DNA from: CBDUXP01 sp965371225 [NCBI: uncultured bacterium]
GTDB taxonomy: Bacteria > Abyssobacteria > SURF-5 > CBDUXP01
Reading direction: 5' to 3'
Assembly (NCBI GenBank): GCA_965371225.1
Contig: CBDUXP010000012.1
Location: forward strand, 22,188-86,187
DNA length: 64,000 bases
Shown here: positions 26,135 through 35,627 of the stretch, in pieces
Position numbering within the stretch: position 1 is the stretch's first letter
Layout of the letters: every line of letters starts with the position of its first letter
Program-made: the position numbers and the translations under genes
Notes under the pieces: generated by a model
The model's database searches: none
Seen by the model: only the letters and a program-made list of their open reading frames with translations
What the model was told of the DNA's origin: nothing

Positions 26135-27697
26135 TTAGGTCGGGACCAGCGCTAGCGCCCTCTGCGCGGCTTCATACGCGTTGAGCCGACCGTAGCCATA
26201 CTGAGGATGATGCCCATTGGCATCGTAGACCACACGACCGTCTTGCTGGCCAACCTTGTCGCAGGTGTCGCGCATAATCTGCCGCACTTCCTGCCAGGTC
26301 AGGTCTGGGGCACTTTGCAGGATGAGGGCTGCGATGCCCGCGGCGCACGGGGCTGCAAAGCTCGTTCCCGTCACACTGAGGTAGTTTCCCCAGCGGGGTG
26401 ATCCGCCAGAGACCGTCGTGTGTACCTCGACCCCCGGGGCGACGAAGTCCAGCTCCGCCCCGTGGGCTGATGCCTCCACCACGTCCCAGGCGTTCGTTTT
26501 CCCCACGGCGATGGTACTGGGATAGGACAGCACCCGGTCGCCGGTGATGGAGTCCCATACATTGCTGACCGACCAGAAAATTGGGGTGCCTTTCCCGCCA
26601 CGGCCGTGTGTCACCGCGAAGTCTATGGCGTCCTGTAACCAGATTGAGAGTGGCCAGGCCGCGGCATTGGGACCGAGGCTGACTGAGACTATGTCTGCCC
26701 CAATCGTGGGGCCCTGATCGGCTGGTTCCTGGCTGGAATCGGCCGCATAGCGGATCGCGCGGGCCAGGGTCACCTGGGAATCCAAGCCATAGTGCACAGT
26801 CGCCACCGGAATCAGGCTCGCCTCGTACGCAATGCCGCGAACACCGATACTGTTGCTCCGGGCAAGCGCCATCCCCGCACAGGCGGTACCATGCGGGCTA
26901 GGCGGGAACTGGTCCAGCCCGGGCTCAAAGCCCACAATGCCGTTCGCGTCGTACGTGTAGTAACCCCCGCGCAGAATTCCGTTTACATCGCGATAGAGCG
27001 CCCCACTGAGGTCGGGATGCTCGACATCCATGCCAGAATCAATGACCGCGAGTCTGATGCCCTGGCCCGTGGCATGGTTCCACGCGCTCGGGGCCTTCAC
27101 ATCTGCCCCCTGCTGACTGTGCGGCACCTGGTCACCCGTGTTGTTCCACTGCCATTGCCGGCGGTAACGGAGATCATCGGGCTGCTGTCGATGCGATACG
27201 CACTCCAACATCTCGGGTTCAACATGCACGACCCCCGGGATGTTGCGCATCTGCTCTGCTGCGGCCAGCGGGTCCACGTCGTCACCTAGCTGGACGTTGT
27301 AGAGGGACGGTGCAAATGACTGTACCGACTCAGGCGTGAGCGGGAGATCACATCGGTCGCAGAGACATCTCTTCAAGTCGGCGCTGGGTTCGCTGATCTG
27401 AACGATTGCCTCGTCAAAGCGTACGGCCAGCCTGCCGGAAAATATACTGAGGCGTCCATCCCCATGCTGGTAGATGCGCTTCAGGGCGTTAGGGGCCACA
27501 GTCCCCTTTACATCCTTGAGGTAGACGAACCGCCACCCGGCCCCCTCGAAGACAATCTCTTCGCTCCGATCCCTAAAGATTCGCTCTCGTACGAGCCACT
27601 GCGAGTCGACCGCGATACTCGCCCCAGGCGCGATAGCGCGGATTTCTCGCAACTCTTTCACTTCAACCACGTCGTCTCCGCAACAGTACTGTTCCAT
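26135..27697 (-). CDS. S8 family serine peptidase (subtilase) without signal peptide
   Basis: A 520-residue subtilase with a complete catalytic set: Asp220 in AVIDSGMDVEHPD, His269 in PSPHGTACAG, oxyanion Asn379 in FWSVSNVWD and Ser446 in VTGTSFAAPCAAG. Residues 1-180 form a non-catalytic N-terminal part that includes a likely propeptide region (IPGVVHVEPEM, with the fervidolysin-type pattern) and two CxxC-like motifs. No export signal is seen, so it probably acts in the cytoplasm. The ATG follows GGGAGGAG. It is the last gene of a three-gene operon with a 147-residue protein and a kinase-cyclase-STAND protein, which suggests regulated proteolysis. Confidence 0.92.
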   Translation of the reverse strand: MEQYCCGDDVVEVKELREIRAIAPGASIAVDSQWLVRERIFRDRSEEIVFEGAGWRFVYLKDVKGTVAPNALKRIYQHGDGRLSIFSGRLAVRFDEAIVQISEPSADLKRCLCDRCDLPLTPESVQSFAPSLYNVQLGDDVDPLAAAEQMRNIPGVVHVEPEMLECVSHRQQPDDLRYRRQWQWNNTGDQVPHSQQGADVKAPSAWNHATGQGIRLAVIDSGMDVEHPDLSGALYRDVNGILRGGYYTYDANGIVGFEPGLDQFPPSPHGTACAGMALARSNSIGVRGIAYEASLIPVATVHYGLDSQVTLARAIRYAADSSQEPADQGPTIGADIVSVSLGPNAAAWPLSIWLQDAIDFAVTHGRGGKGTPIFWSVSNVWDSITGDRVLSYPSTIAVGKTNAWDVVEASAHGAELDFVAPGVEVHTTVSGGSPRWGNYLSVTGTSFAAPCAAGIAALILQSAPDLTWQEVRQIMRDTCDKVGQQDGRVVYDANGHHPQYGYGRLNAYEAAQRALALVPT

Positions 27698-27748
27698 CTT
27701 GCTCTCCTCCCGCGGCCGTTGAGACCGCCCGTCTTACTGCTTGCGGTT

Positions 27749-28192
27749 CTACGGCCAAATGGGATCGCCGGTCAGCGCATCCCACGGGTAGTAGACTTTG
27801 ATCTGCACCAAGTCATCCGCGTGACTCACTGTCAGTTCGAGCTTCCAGTCCTGGCCGTCATCAACCGTATTCACGCGGTGAATGTCCGCAATGCGCAGGT
27901 GAATACCCTCGCAACTCGTGTACTGGACCATGGTCCCCCGAAGCCACCGCAACTGATCCTCTGGCCAATTGAGAACGACCTGTTCAAACTCGGCTGGGGG
28001 CGGGCCACCGCGAAAGGTCTGCCAGTACACTTGCAATGCCTTCCACGTGCCAGCCCCAATGCCGCTGCCTTCGGGAATGTTGCGCCACACGTCCGCGCAT
28101 AGTTGCGCGTTCACCGCCGATTCGTTGGCGCACCGGGCGATTGATGTCACGTGCGATTGTGTTTCCGGTTCGATCATTGCCTGCTCTGGCAT
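27749..28192 (-). CDS. Unknown protein between STAND regulator and subtilase
   Basis: A 147-residue soluble protein with no signal or membrane helix and no recognised motif. The ATG at 28192 has a strong GGGAGGAGG site. It lies 49 bases after the upstream kinase-STAND gene and 51 bases before the subtilase, so the three are likely co-transcribed. The second half is beta-rich (DWKLELTVSHADDLVQIKVY). It could be an adaptor, inhibitor or substrate of the protease; position is the only hint. Confidence 0.7.
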   Translation of the reverse strand: MPEQAMIEPETQSHVTSIARCANESAVNAQLCADVWRNIPEGSGIGAGTWKALQVYWQTFRGGPPPAEFEQVVLNWPEDQLRWLRGTMVQYTSCEGIHLRIADIHRVNTVDDGQDWKLELTVSHADDLVQIKVYYPWDALTGDPIWP

Positions 28193-28241
28193 AAATGCCT
28201 CCTCCCTCTAGTGGGCGCACCGCTGGCGCGCCCTCCCTATG

Positions 28242-31200
28242 TCAATGATCCCGCAGCTCCCCGACGCGTTCCAGATAGGGCTGCATCTGTAGAGCCGCGA
28301 ATATCTGTGCGGCCTCTGCCCGCGCCTCCCGGGCCCTCCGGCGGTCTCCGGAGCGATTCCGAGTCGTATACATGTGCGCCTTCTCGAATAGGGCAACTGC
28401 CAAAAGTGGTCGCAGGCCCTCGCGCCGACAAAGGCGCGTGCAATGGCTGAAATCTGCCAGTGCCTGCTGCCACCATCCGTTGGCGGCGGCTGCCCGGGCG
28501 CGCTCAAGCGTAGTGCTAGTTAGGTACAGAGTGCGTCTATACGGCGCGAGGGCTGCATGCCAGGTCGCACCCCTTGCTGCCTCACCGACATTCACCCAGC
28601 CTGCCGTCAGAGCCTGGGCCGCGATCAGCCACATGAGACCGTCTCCATTGCCGGGCACACGCGCGCTCACCGCTCCGAGCATGCCAACAGATTCTGGGCC
28701 TCGCTCCTCTGAGAAACGAAGCGCCGTCGAGGCCATTACGGGGACTTCCGTCAGGGGCATATCCTCGTAGTTCTTCCGGGCCGAGGGCACGTTCAGCGAC
28801 TCGTGACCGCGCCACAGATCCGTCCGCACTCTCGCCCAAATCAACAAGCCGAGACGCTTGGTGCCCGGGACGCGCCCCATGTGGGGCTTCAGGTCTTCCC
28901 ACTCCTGATCTACCTGGTCCCACGCGCCCCGGAAACAGTGGCAGATAGCGCGGACAGCGCGATTGTCGAGGAGTTCGTAATGTGTACCGATGTTCTCAGC
29001 TAGGGCAATCGCTTCCTCGCAGGTGGCTAGCGCCTTCGTGACCTGTCCGGTAAGAAACTGAAAAAACGCAAGGTCTCCGAGCTCCCGACACAAGAACCAC
29101 CGATCCTGCTTTCGTCTGTAGTAGGACACCAGGTGTTCGGACAGGCTAATCACGCGATCTAGTTCCCTGGTATGGTTCAGATACCACAAGCGCTCAACGG
29201 CCAGTGCGCGCGAGGCCAAAACAGTGTCGTTAAGCTCTTGTGCCATATCCTTGAGATCCTGGGCGCACGCCAGCATGCGACCAGGCTGATCGGAGTAATC
29301 CAGGGCCACGGCATACTGCAGCAGCGCGACGGCATGGAGATGGCTCGGGCTCTGTTTTGCCTTTGCTGCCACGGACTCGAAGTAAGGCAAGGCCCCTCGC
29401 TGGCGCGCCTGCCGACGCAGAATCAGACCGATCTCGACGCGTGCTTCATCGGCGAGTTGGTCCTCCATAGCGTCTTCAAACGTCTGTATAACAGCGTTTG
29501 CGAGTTCACGGGCTCGTTCAACGTCGCCTTCGTGGCCGATGGCTCCAAACAGTTTGCGTTGTGTATAGGCTCGATCCATGTCAGAGGCGCCATCTGATCG
29601 CGCCTGTGTAGCGTCCACCACCTCAAGGAAGCGCGCGGCCTCACGGAAGGCGTATCGCGCCAGGGCTGCGTCGCCCGCGGCTGTGCCGTAACGGACCATG
29701 GCCTCGGGCGGTGCCATGGTTCCAGCTTGCAGCAGGTGCTGCGCCACTTCCGTGGAGTGATCCAGCACTGCGGCGCCATAGACCGTTTCCAGTGCGCGGG
29801 CGATCCGCACATGGGTCCGCTGACGGCGGACGATGCTGCCTTCATCCGCGAGCACTTCTTGAGCTAACCCATGCTCAAATGCATAGTAGACTGCGTCCCC
29901 TTCGGCCCATTCCCGAATCACTCGCGCCGCCATCGCCTCTTCCAACGCATCGATCGTTTCTTCTTCCGTACATCCGGTCGCATACCGCAGCGCATCAAAT
30001 CGGAGCCGGAGACCCATAAGCCCAGCGACCTGCAGGACGTCGCGGCAGCGCGCACTTAAGCGGAGGAGTCGCTGGTGAATGACATCACGCACTCGTGTGG
30101 CGACAAGCCATTCCTCCTGAAACTCCAACTGCCGATCCGCCTGATCGGGATCGAGTAACGACTGCTCGGCCAAGTCGCGATAAATCTCCTCGACGAAGTA
30201 CGGATTGCCCTCACTCCGTCGAAATACGAATGCGACGAGCTGTTCATACGGCGGTCCATCGTAGAGATCGTGGAGCATTGTCTTGACATCCCCGGCGCCG
30301 AGGCCCCGCACAGGGATTCGAGTGAGCAGGTGATCGTGTTCCAGGTCCGTCCAGAGCTCGTTCAGTGGGTGGTCGGGCGACAAGGCAGTTTCGCGGCAGG
30401 TGACAATCACGAAGATGCGGGCGCTATGCCCATTCAAATCGGGCGTAAGCCGCCTGCCCAAATGCCGCAGAAATTCGACCGTGTTTTCGTCGGCCCAGTG
30501 GAGATCATCAATGACCAGGGTAATAGCTTCCCTGCGCGCCCAGTAAATCAAGAGACCAGCTAGCGCACCAAGCAGCCGTTGTCGCTCTTCCTGAGGCTCT
30601 CGCCGGGAACCGGATTGCTGACCCGCGGCTATGTCCTGGCGCAACTCCGGTACCAGGTCTGCCAGTGGGGCGAGATCCGTTGCGAGCACGTCCGGCACGT
30701 TCCACCCCGCCGGATCGTGCAACAACCCACGCACGCATTCGATGATTGGCTGCCAGGCTTCCGTGAGATGCTCAACACATCGGCCCGCGGCGGTGGCCAC
30801 CGACCGAGGTCCCAGAAATTGCAGGAACTCGCGCGCGAGTCGAGACTTGCCGATTCCGGGGTCGCCATCCAGCACGACGAAGTGGCCCTGGCCATGCTCG
30901 ACGATGTTGAGACACCGCTCCAACTCCCGCAGCTCCACCTCTCGGCCGACGAAGGGGGATTCCGCGTCCGCCGCAACAGGAAGTACCGCTTTGGGCACAG
31001 TCGGTGCGACGTCCGGACCCCAGATCACCTCAAACAGGCGAATGCTCTCGGATAAGCCCTTCAGGTGGAACAGGCCGCGGTCAAAGAGATCGACGGAGGA
31101 CTGCTCCGATAGCTGCTCCCGCAGGCGTTCACCGATGAAGATACGGCCCGGGCGCGCTCCCGCTGCGATTCGCGATGCGATGGTGACTGTCTGACCAAGG

Positions 31201-32348
31201 AGATCCCCCCCGTCGCGTAACACACGCCCGTAATCCATCCCGATTCGCACAGCCAGCGCGCGATCCGCTGGCGTTCCCGACACTTCCAGAGCCTGTTGAA
31301 TCGCGACGGCGCATTCCAGACCGTGGTCCACATCGCCAAAGGCGACCAAGAAACCGTCCCTCAGGGTCTTGATTTCCTCGCCACCGAACCGGGAGACCTG
31401 TTCTCGCACAATCTCCTCATGGCGTCGTAGCAGGCGCCGCACTTTCGTGTCACCCAGCGAGGCATGGAGGGCCGTGGATTCTTCCACGTCAGTACACAGA
31501 ATCGCGAGTGGCATCTCATCGACCGGTACACTGCCTCTGAGTGTCCTGGCGAGTGCTGCCGCGTTCTCGAAACGTTCACTCGGGCGCTTGGCGAGGAGCT
31601 GGGCCACAATCGGCCAGAGTGTGGGCGCGCGGCTGGGAATAGCGGGAGGCGGTTCGTGCAAGTGTTGATGGTAGAGGTCCCCTCTATGGAATGGTGGCCT
31701 GCCTGTGAGGAGCTCATACGCGGTTACGCCAAGGGCATAGAGATCGCTCCGTTCGTCGCAGTGTTTGCCGCTTAGGAGTTCCGGCGACATGTAGGGCAGT
31801 GTGCCGGAGGTGACCTCGCCCGTGGTACGCGTCTGGGTGTCGAGCAGCACGCGCGCGACCCCAAAATCCGTAATTTTGAGCGTGTCGTCCGGCGCGAGCA
31901 ACAGATTGCTCGGCTTGATATCAAGATGAATCACGCCATGGCGGTGGGCGTCCGCCAGGCCTGCACAAACCTGGAGTAGCCAAGCGCACACCTGGTCTTC
32001 CTGCTGCGGACCCCGCTCCGCCAGTACGTGCGCCAACGACGGCCCATTCACCAGTTCCATTTCGAGGAACGAAACATCAGGCTCCGCATGGAAGTGCAAG
32101 AGGCGCACGATATTTGGATGCGCAAGCCGGATTGCCGCTTGCGCCTCGCGTCGCAAGTGCTGTTCTGCTCCCGGCTCGTGGGCGAGGGTGGGCGGCATGA
32201 ACTTCAGCGCCACCTCCACGTCGAGTTCATGATCGCGGGCGGCCCAGACCCGACCCACGCCTCCGCGACCGAGTTCCCGGCAGAGTTCGTACCGGTCCCG
32301 CAGCCATTGGCCTGGTTCTGGCGCTTCAGGCACGAAGGATGGACGCAT
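28242..32348 (-). CDS. Protein kinase / class III cyclase-like / STAND ATPase / TPR multidomain regulator
   Basis: About 1368 residues from ATG 32348 (the frame is open further upstream but that part does not look like protein). A Ser/Thr kinase (about 20-275) has LGRGGVG, Lys49, HLDIKPSN in place of HRD, and DFG. A nucleotide-cyclase homology domain (about 280-442) has metal Asp287 and Asp331, but Thr replaces the usual Asn in GQTVTIASR. An ORC/STAND-type ATPase (from about 466) has Walker A GDPGIGKS and Walker B ITLVIDDLHWAD. A long helical repeat C-terminus resembles TPR. This architecture is known in signal-integrating regulators. It is first in an operon with a small protein and a subtilase. 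Confidence 0.9.
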   Translation of the reverse strand: MRPSFVPEAPEPGQWLRDRYELCRELGRGGVGRVWAARDHELDVEVALKFMPPTLAHEPGAEQHLRREAQAAIRLAHPNIVRLLHFHAEPDVSFLEMELVNGPSLAHVLAERGPQQEDQVCAWLLQVCAGLADAHRHGVIHLDIKPSNLLLAPDDTLKITDFGVARVLLDTQTRTTGEVTSGTLPYMSPELLSGKHCDERSDLYALGVTAYELLTGRPPFHRGDLYHQHLHEPPPAIPSRAPTLWPIVAQLLAKRPSERFENAAALARTLRGSVPVDEMPLAILCTDVEESTALHASLGDTKVRRLLRRHEEIVREQVSRFGGEEIKTLRDGFLVAFGDVDHGLECAVAIQQALEVSGTPADRALAVRIGMDYGRVLRDGGDLLGQTVTIASRIAAGARPGRIFIGERLREQLSEQSSVDLFDRGLFHLKGLSESIRLFEVIWGPDVAPTVPKAVLPVAADAESPFVGREVELRELERCLNIVEHGQGHFVVLDGDPGIGKSRLAREFLQFLGPRSVATAAGRCVEHLTEAWQPIIECVRGLLHDPAGWNVPDVLATDLAPLADLVPELRQDIAAGQQSGSRREPQEERQRLLGALAGLLIYWARREAITLVIDDLHWADENTVEFLRHLGRRLTPDLNGHSARIFVIVTCRETALSPDHPLNELWTDLEHDHLLTRIPVRGLGAGDVKTMLHDLYDGPPYEQLVAFVFRRSEGNPYFVEEIYRDLAEQSLLDPDQADRQLEFQEEWLVATRVRDVIHQRLLRLSARCRDVLQVAGLMGLRLRFDALRYATGCTEEETIDALEEAMAARVIREWAEGDAVYYAFEHGLAQEVLADEGSIVRRQRTHVRIARALETVYGAAVLDHSTEVAQHLLQAGTMAPPEAMVRYGTAAGDAALARYAFREAARFLEVVDATQARSDGASDMDRAYTQRKLFGAIGHEGDVERARELANAVIQTFEDAMEDQLADEARVEIGLILRRQARQRGALPYFESVAAKAKQSPSHLHAVALLQYAVALDYSDQPGRMLACAQDLKDMAQELNDTVLASRALAVERLWYLNHTRELDRVISLSEHLVSYYRRKQDRWFLCRELGDLAFFQFLTGQVTKALATCEEAIALAENIGTHYELLDNRAVRAICHCFRGAWDQVDQEWEDLKPHMGRVPGTKRLGLLIWARVRTDLWRGHESLNVPSARKNYEDMPLTEVPVMASTALRFSEERGPESVGMLGAVSARVPGNGDGLMWLIAAQALTAGWVNVGEAARGATWHAALAPYRRTLYLTSTTLERARAAAANGWWQQALADFSHCTRLCRREGLRPLLAVALFEKAHMYTTRNRSGDRRRAREARAEAAQIFAALQMQPYLERVGELRDH

Positions 32349-32897
32349 GCTCAACCAGGGCCCATCCACGCCACAGGTAGCTCTCGCCTGCCTGTCTCTG
32401 TCAGATATCCGACCCAGGAGACCACCAGTGATGGGTCGGCGTAGACGTGCGTGGGCACGGTGATGATGGTGAGAGCCCTCCCTCGCGTCTCCCCAATCAG
32501 GCGCGAACGGTGATCTTACCTCACTCTTGGTCTCAGGCAGCATCATGGGTCAAATTACCACACGTATGGGTCCGCTCTATCCAGCCGGTGGAAGAGCCTG
32601 ATTTCCCTCTGTGGACAGCCCGGCACCCCAGCAGTCGCTCATACGCTACCGCCCCTCAATTACACGTGTACTGAGGCAGCCAGGTTCTTCCAAAATGGGA
32701 GGGCATGAGGCCAAAATGACTAAGCCTCGCAGTGGTCGTACGCCTCGGTATAGCAGGCGGAGATATTCACGGCGCACGCCATCCCCCGACTGACGGGTAC
32801 CACCCTGCAAGGCGGGCCAGTTCATGTCTGCCCGCGGAACTAATGGCAAAAGAGATTCCAACGGGCGTACCAACTCGCTAAGGCTAGCGCCACGAGA
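32349..32897. other. Upstream region of the kinase-STAND operon, no supported gene
   Basis: About 550 bases separate the kinase start from the small membrane protein stop. Only short frames without protein-like character are present. A short inverted repeat GCTAAGGCTAGC lies near 32877-32888. The operon promoter should be here, but no box pair with good spacing was found. Confidence 0.45.
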
Positions 32898-33260
32898 TTA
32901 GGGCGCATTCGAAGGCTGAGGGAGTCCGTGCTGCATGCTCCAGTCGATGACGCGATTGTTTCCGGTGTCGTCCACGCCGAGGTCCGACAGAATCTCCCCC
33001 TGGGGGTTGAACACCGCCATGTAGCCTCCGTACTCTTCGGCGGAAACCCCCGAAAGTACGCGTCCATCCGAATTTGCGATGCTCAGCACACCGCCCTCGG
33101 GCCCGGCGAAGGCCGCAATGACGACCACGCCCTCGTCGTTAATGATTTCGAGACGCCGGGCTCTGGTGAGCGACATCATTCCACGACGGCCAGTGCGCAC
33201 GAGTGCTGTGATACTCAGCCCCAGCGAGACGAAAACAAGCAAGCCTAAGATCGGTTCCAT
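32898..33260 (-). CDS. Small membrane-anchored protein of unknown function
   Basis: About 120 residues: an N-terminal membrane anchor (ILGLLVFVSLGLSITALV), a short basic stretch, then a beta-rich domain with repeated 'I-N/D-x-G' strands (LEIINDEGVVVIAAF, LSIANSDGRVLSGV, MAVFNPQGEILSDLGV). The repeats suggest a small beta-sheet domain facing the cell exterior or periplasm. ATG 33260 is preferred to a GTG at 33269; neither has a strong ribosome site. Not recognised as a named family. Confidence 0.5.
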   Translation of the reverse strand: MEPILGLLVFVSLGLSITALVRTGRRGMMSLTRARRLEIINDEGVVVIAAFAGPEGGVLSIANSDGRVLSGVSAEEYGGYMAVFNPQGEILSDLGVDDTGNNRVIDWSMQHGLPQPSNAP

Positions 33261-33434
33261 CTTGCCCACGCTTTCCCGCGGTGACCCCGATGCGGACGGG
33301 AGTCACCGGCTATATGAACGGTTTGGTGATTTTGTGAAGGATAAACCTGTCCCCATCGCCACCCCGCGGTTCCTTCCCCCTGATGGCAAATGCAACGGTC
33401 GGATTCGCTCCACAACGAGACCGTAGCACTTTGC

Positions 33435-33452
33435 TATACTAACACAAGTATA
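33435..33452. promoter_or_regulatory. Inverted repeat, possible operator
   Basis: TATACT and AGTATA, perfect six-base arms around a six-base spacer, lie about 150 bases upstream of the XRE regulator gene in an AT-rich region between divergent genes. It could be that regulator's binding site; this is inferred from symmetry and position. Confidence 0.35.
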
Positions 33453-33594
33453 TCACTAGTGGCGAACATTGGGTAGCGATACGCGCAAATAAGTTGGTTA
33501 ATCGGCCCTATCCGAGCCTCATCTATAACCAAACAGTTAGCCATGCGAACTGCTATGCTATGGTATTGTAGTCACCAGGGTGGAGGTTCATGGT

Positions 33595-34248
33595 ATGGCG
33601 TCCAAACTTGATAGCGCCGAAACGTTTCCCCTCCTGCTGACGCGGTATCGCGAGCAGCAGAGCCTGTCCAAAGCGAAGCTCGCCCGCCTACTTGGGGTCA
33701 GCGCAGGGTACGTCTACCTGCTTGAAAAGGGGAAAAGCTCTCCACCTACGCTGGCGCGGGTTGAACAGTTGGTTGAGCTACTGCAGCTCTCGCCCGAAGA
33801 AACGGAGGCGTTCACGGTGGCTGCGGCCGCAGGCCGGACTGGCGCAGCAGAGGCGAAAGTCCTGCGGCAAACAGGACCACGGCAGGTCGTGTTCCCAGCG
33901 CAAGCGATGGAGTCCGAGGGGCCGGCAGGATTTCAAGATCGCATCGACCTCCGCGACTGTGTTGCGATACCAGTTCAAACGGATGCGATGGCGCCGGTCT
34001 TATGCGCGGGTCAACTGGCCATTTGCGCGCGCACATGCAAGCCGACCGCGGGGGACCTCGTGATCGCGACGCTCCAGAATGGTCAGGTTCACATAGGCCA
34101 GTACTACCCGTCCGAGGACGAAGTGCTGTTGACGGCACTGCGGCCGGAGGAGAGCTCCGCAACCCCAAGTGTCGCGCGGAGCAGCATTCGTGAGTTGCTG
34201 CCGGTCATCGGGATCCTATTTAAGCGGGATCTCTCCCTCAAGGAGTAG
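33595..34248 (+). CDS. XRE-family regulator with a degenerate S24 (LexA-like) C-terminal domain
   Basis: A 217-residue DNA-binding regulator. The helix-turn-helix KAKLARLLGVSAGYVYLLEKG lies at about 26-46. The C-terminal half has the S24 beta-fold layout (VQTDAMAPVLCAGQLAICAR, KPTAGDLVIATLQNGQVHI). However, the nucleophile motif D-S-M reads D-A-M (Ala131), and the segment that normally carries the catalytic Lys reads VHIGQ, so self-cleavage is not expected. ATG 33595 has GGAGG eight bases upstream. It may act as a dimerising or ligand-sensing repressor. It is transcribed away from the small membrane protein. Confidence 0.85.
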   Translation: MASKLDSAETFPLLLTRYREQQSLSKAKLARLLGVSAGYVYLLEKGKSSPPTLARVEQLVELLQLSPEETEAFTVAAAAGRTGAAEAKVLRQTGPRQVVFPAQAMESEGPAGFQDRIDLRDCVAIPVQTDAMAPVLCAGQLAICARTCKPTAGDLVIATLQNGQVHIGQYYPSEDEVLLTALRPEESSATPSVARSSIRELLPVIGILFKRDLSLKE

Positions 34249-34317
34249 CTAGACCGCGGGCGGGGAACACGAAAACCGGAGAAATCTATCGTACTGTCCG
34301 TTCAGCGCCTGGCTCGA

Positions 34318-35127
34318 TTACGGGGCCCCGCTCGTGCTGAATTTGCTATGCGGGGTGCTGCCGAACGTCAGCCCGGTCACAGCCCCTGCCCGATCAGAGG
34401 CCAGGAAGGCCACCGCGGCTACGACCGCTTCCGGCATCTCTATCGGCCCGAGTGCGTATCCCTCGCCGGGCGGCACCGCTCTCCAGTCTCGCTCTGCGTC
34501 CAGTAACGTATCGACCGCATCTAACACCTGACGTGCATCGAAATCTTGCGGTGCACCGGCAGCCGGAGTGCAGATCGTATTTACGAGGATCTCCTCCTTC
34601 GCAACCTCCGCAGCGGCAGATTGCATCAGCGCGATCACGGCGGCCTGCGATGCAGCAAAAAGAGAGCGATTGGCCTGGCCTTCCCGCGCGGCCGAGGACA
34701 CCACTGAGATTATCCGTCCGCCGCTTCCCTGCTCCAACAAGGCGTTCAGGAAGGCTCTCATACACAAAAAAGGGCCCCGAACATTGACAGCCAAGACGCG
34801 ATCGATTTCCGATGCTCGACTGCGGGCAACGGGCAATCCGCGACTGGGTACCATCACACAGTTGACCAGCACATCCAGTTGACCAGCCCACTCGGTCGCC
34901 TTGGCTATTAGGTTGGCCACATCATGGCTCTGGGAAATATCCGCCCGGACGGCAATGGCTTGTCCGTCGGCGTTGGTAATCACGCGTCGCGTTGCGTCCG
35001 CCGCGTGTTGGAACTGATCCGCGATCACGACCCGCGCGCCGCATTCACCGAGCGTCCGGGCAACCAGTCCCCCAAGCCCAGCCGCCCCACCTGTGACGAT
35101 GATGCCTCTATTTCTTAGGGATTCCAC
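34318..35127 (-). CDS. SDR-family protein with missing catalytic Tyr and Lys
   Basis: A 269-residue Rossmann-fold protein. The cofactor loop TGGAAGLG is intact at 12-19, and Asp63 (RADIS) and Ser144 are present. The catalytic YxxxK is replaced by FAASQ (Phe157 and Gln161), and the NAG loop reads NCV. It is therefore unlikely to be a normal dehydrogenase; it may bind NAD(P) for another purpose, or be decaying after transfer. It stands alone between the S24-like regulator and an IS remnant. Confidence 0.85.
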   Translation of the reverse strand: MESLRNRGIIVTGGAAGLGGLVARTLGECGARVVIADQFQHAADATRRVITNADGQAIAVRADISQSHDVANLIAKATEWAGQLDVLVNCVMVPSRGLPVARSRASEIDRVLAVNVRGPFLCMRAFLNALLEQGSGGRIISVVSSAAREGQANRSLFAASQAAVIALMQSAAAEVAKEEILVNTICTPAAGAPQDFDARQVLDAVDTLLDAERDWRAVPPGEGYALGPIEMPEAVVAAVAFLASDRAGAVTGLTFGSTPHSKFSTSGAP

Positions 35128-35369
35128 TCGTCAAATATAACCCAGCACACCGTAGAGGGACAATCGGGGAGGCCTCTTGGGAGCGGCGGGACCGGGCAGG
35201 ACTCAACCGCTACGCCACTGGGAACGCGGCTGTCATCCGGGGTCCTGCCCGTGGTCCCACGCTTTATAGACGGAGCCGGCGGGATTTCCTTCCCTGAGTG
35301 CCCCCGAACACCTGTCTGCCGGACGAGACGGCCACTCCACGCGAACATGACGTTAGCCTTACATGGGCC
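35128..35369. other. Short non-coding stretch before the transposase remnant
   Basis: No supported gene. The sequence just left of the transposase remnant does not match the left arm of copies A and B, so copy C has lost its left end. Confidence 0.4.
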
Positions 35370-35627
35370 GCTCCGAACCTCGATGCCTATTGCGAATCCT
35401 GGATCGGCAGCCTCAAACGGGAGTGCCTGAGCCACTTCATCTGCTTTGGACAGACGCACCTCGACTACGTGCTCCGGGAGTATGTGGACTACTACAACAC
35501 GGTTCGGCCACACTCGGCCATAGGGAATGCGCCACTCGCCCCGCACGAGCCGATCCGTGACGGGCCAATCCGCCGCGCCTCCCGCCTCGGCGGACTCTTG
35601 AATCACTATTACCGCGAAGCCGCGTAG
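35370..35627 (+). pseudogene. Transposase (rve integrase-core type) C-terminal fragment
   Basis: About 85 codons of a DDE integrase-core transposase: DAYCESWIGSLKRECLSHF contains the family's final catalytic-Glu region, then YVDYYNTVRPHSAIGNAPL and GGLLNHYYREAA before TAG. The N-terminal half (HTH and the first Asp residues) is missing. It is the longest copy of the transposase that drives the repeats at 23.2 and 25.4 kb. Confidence 0.85.
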
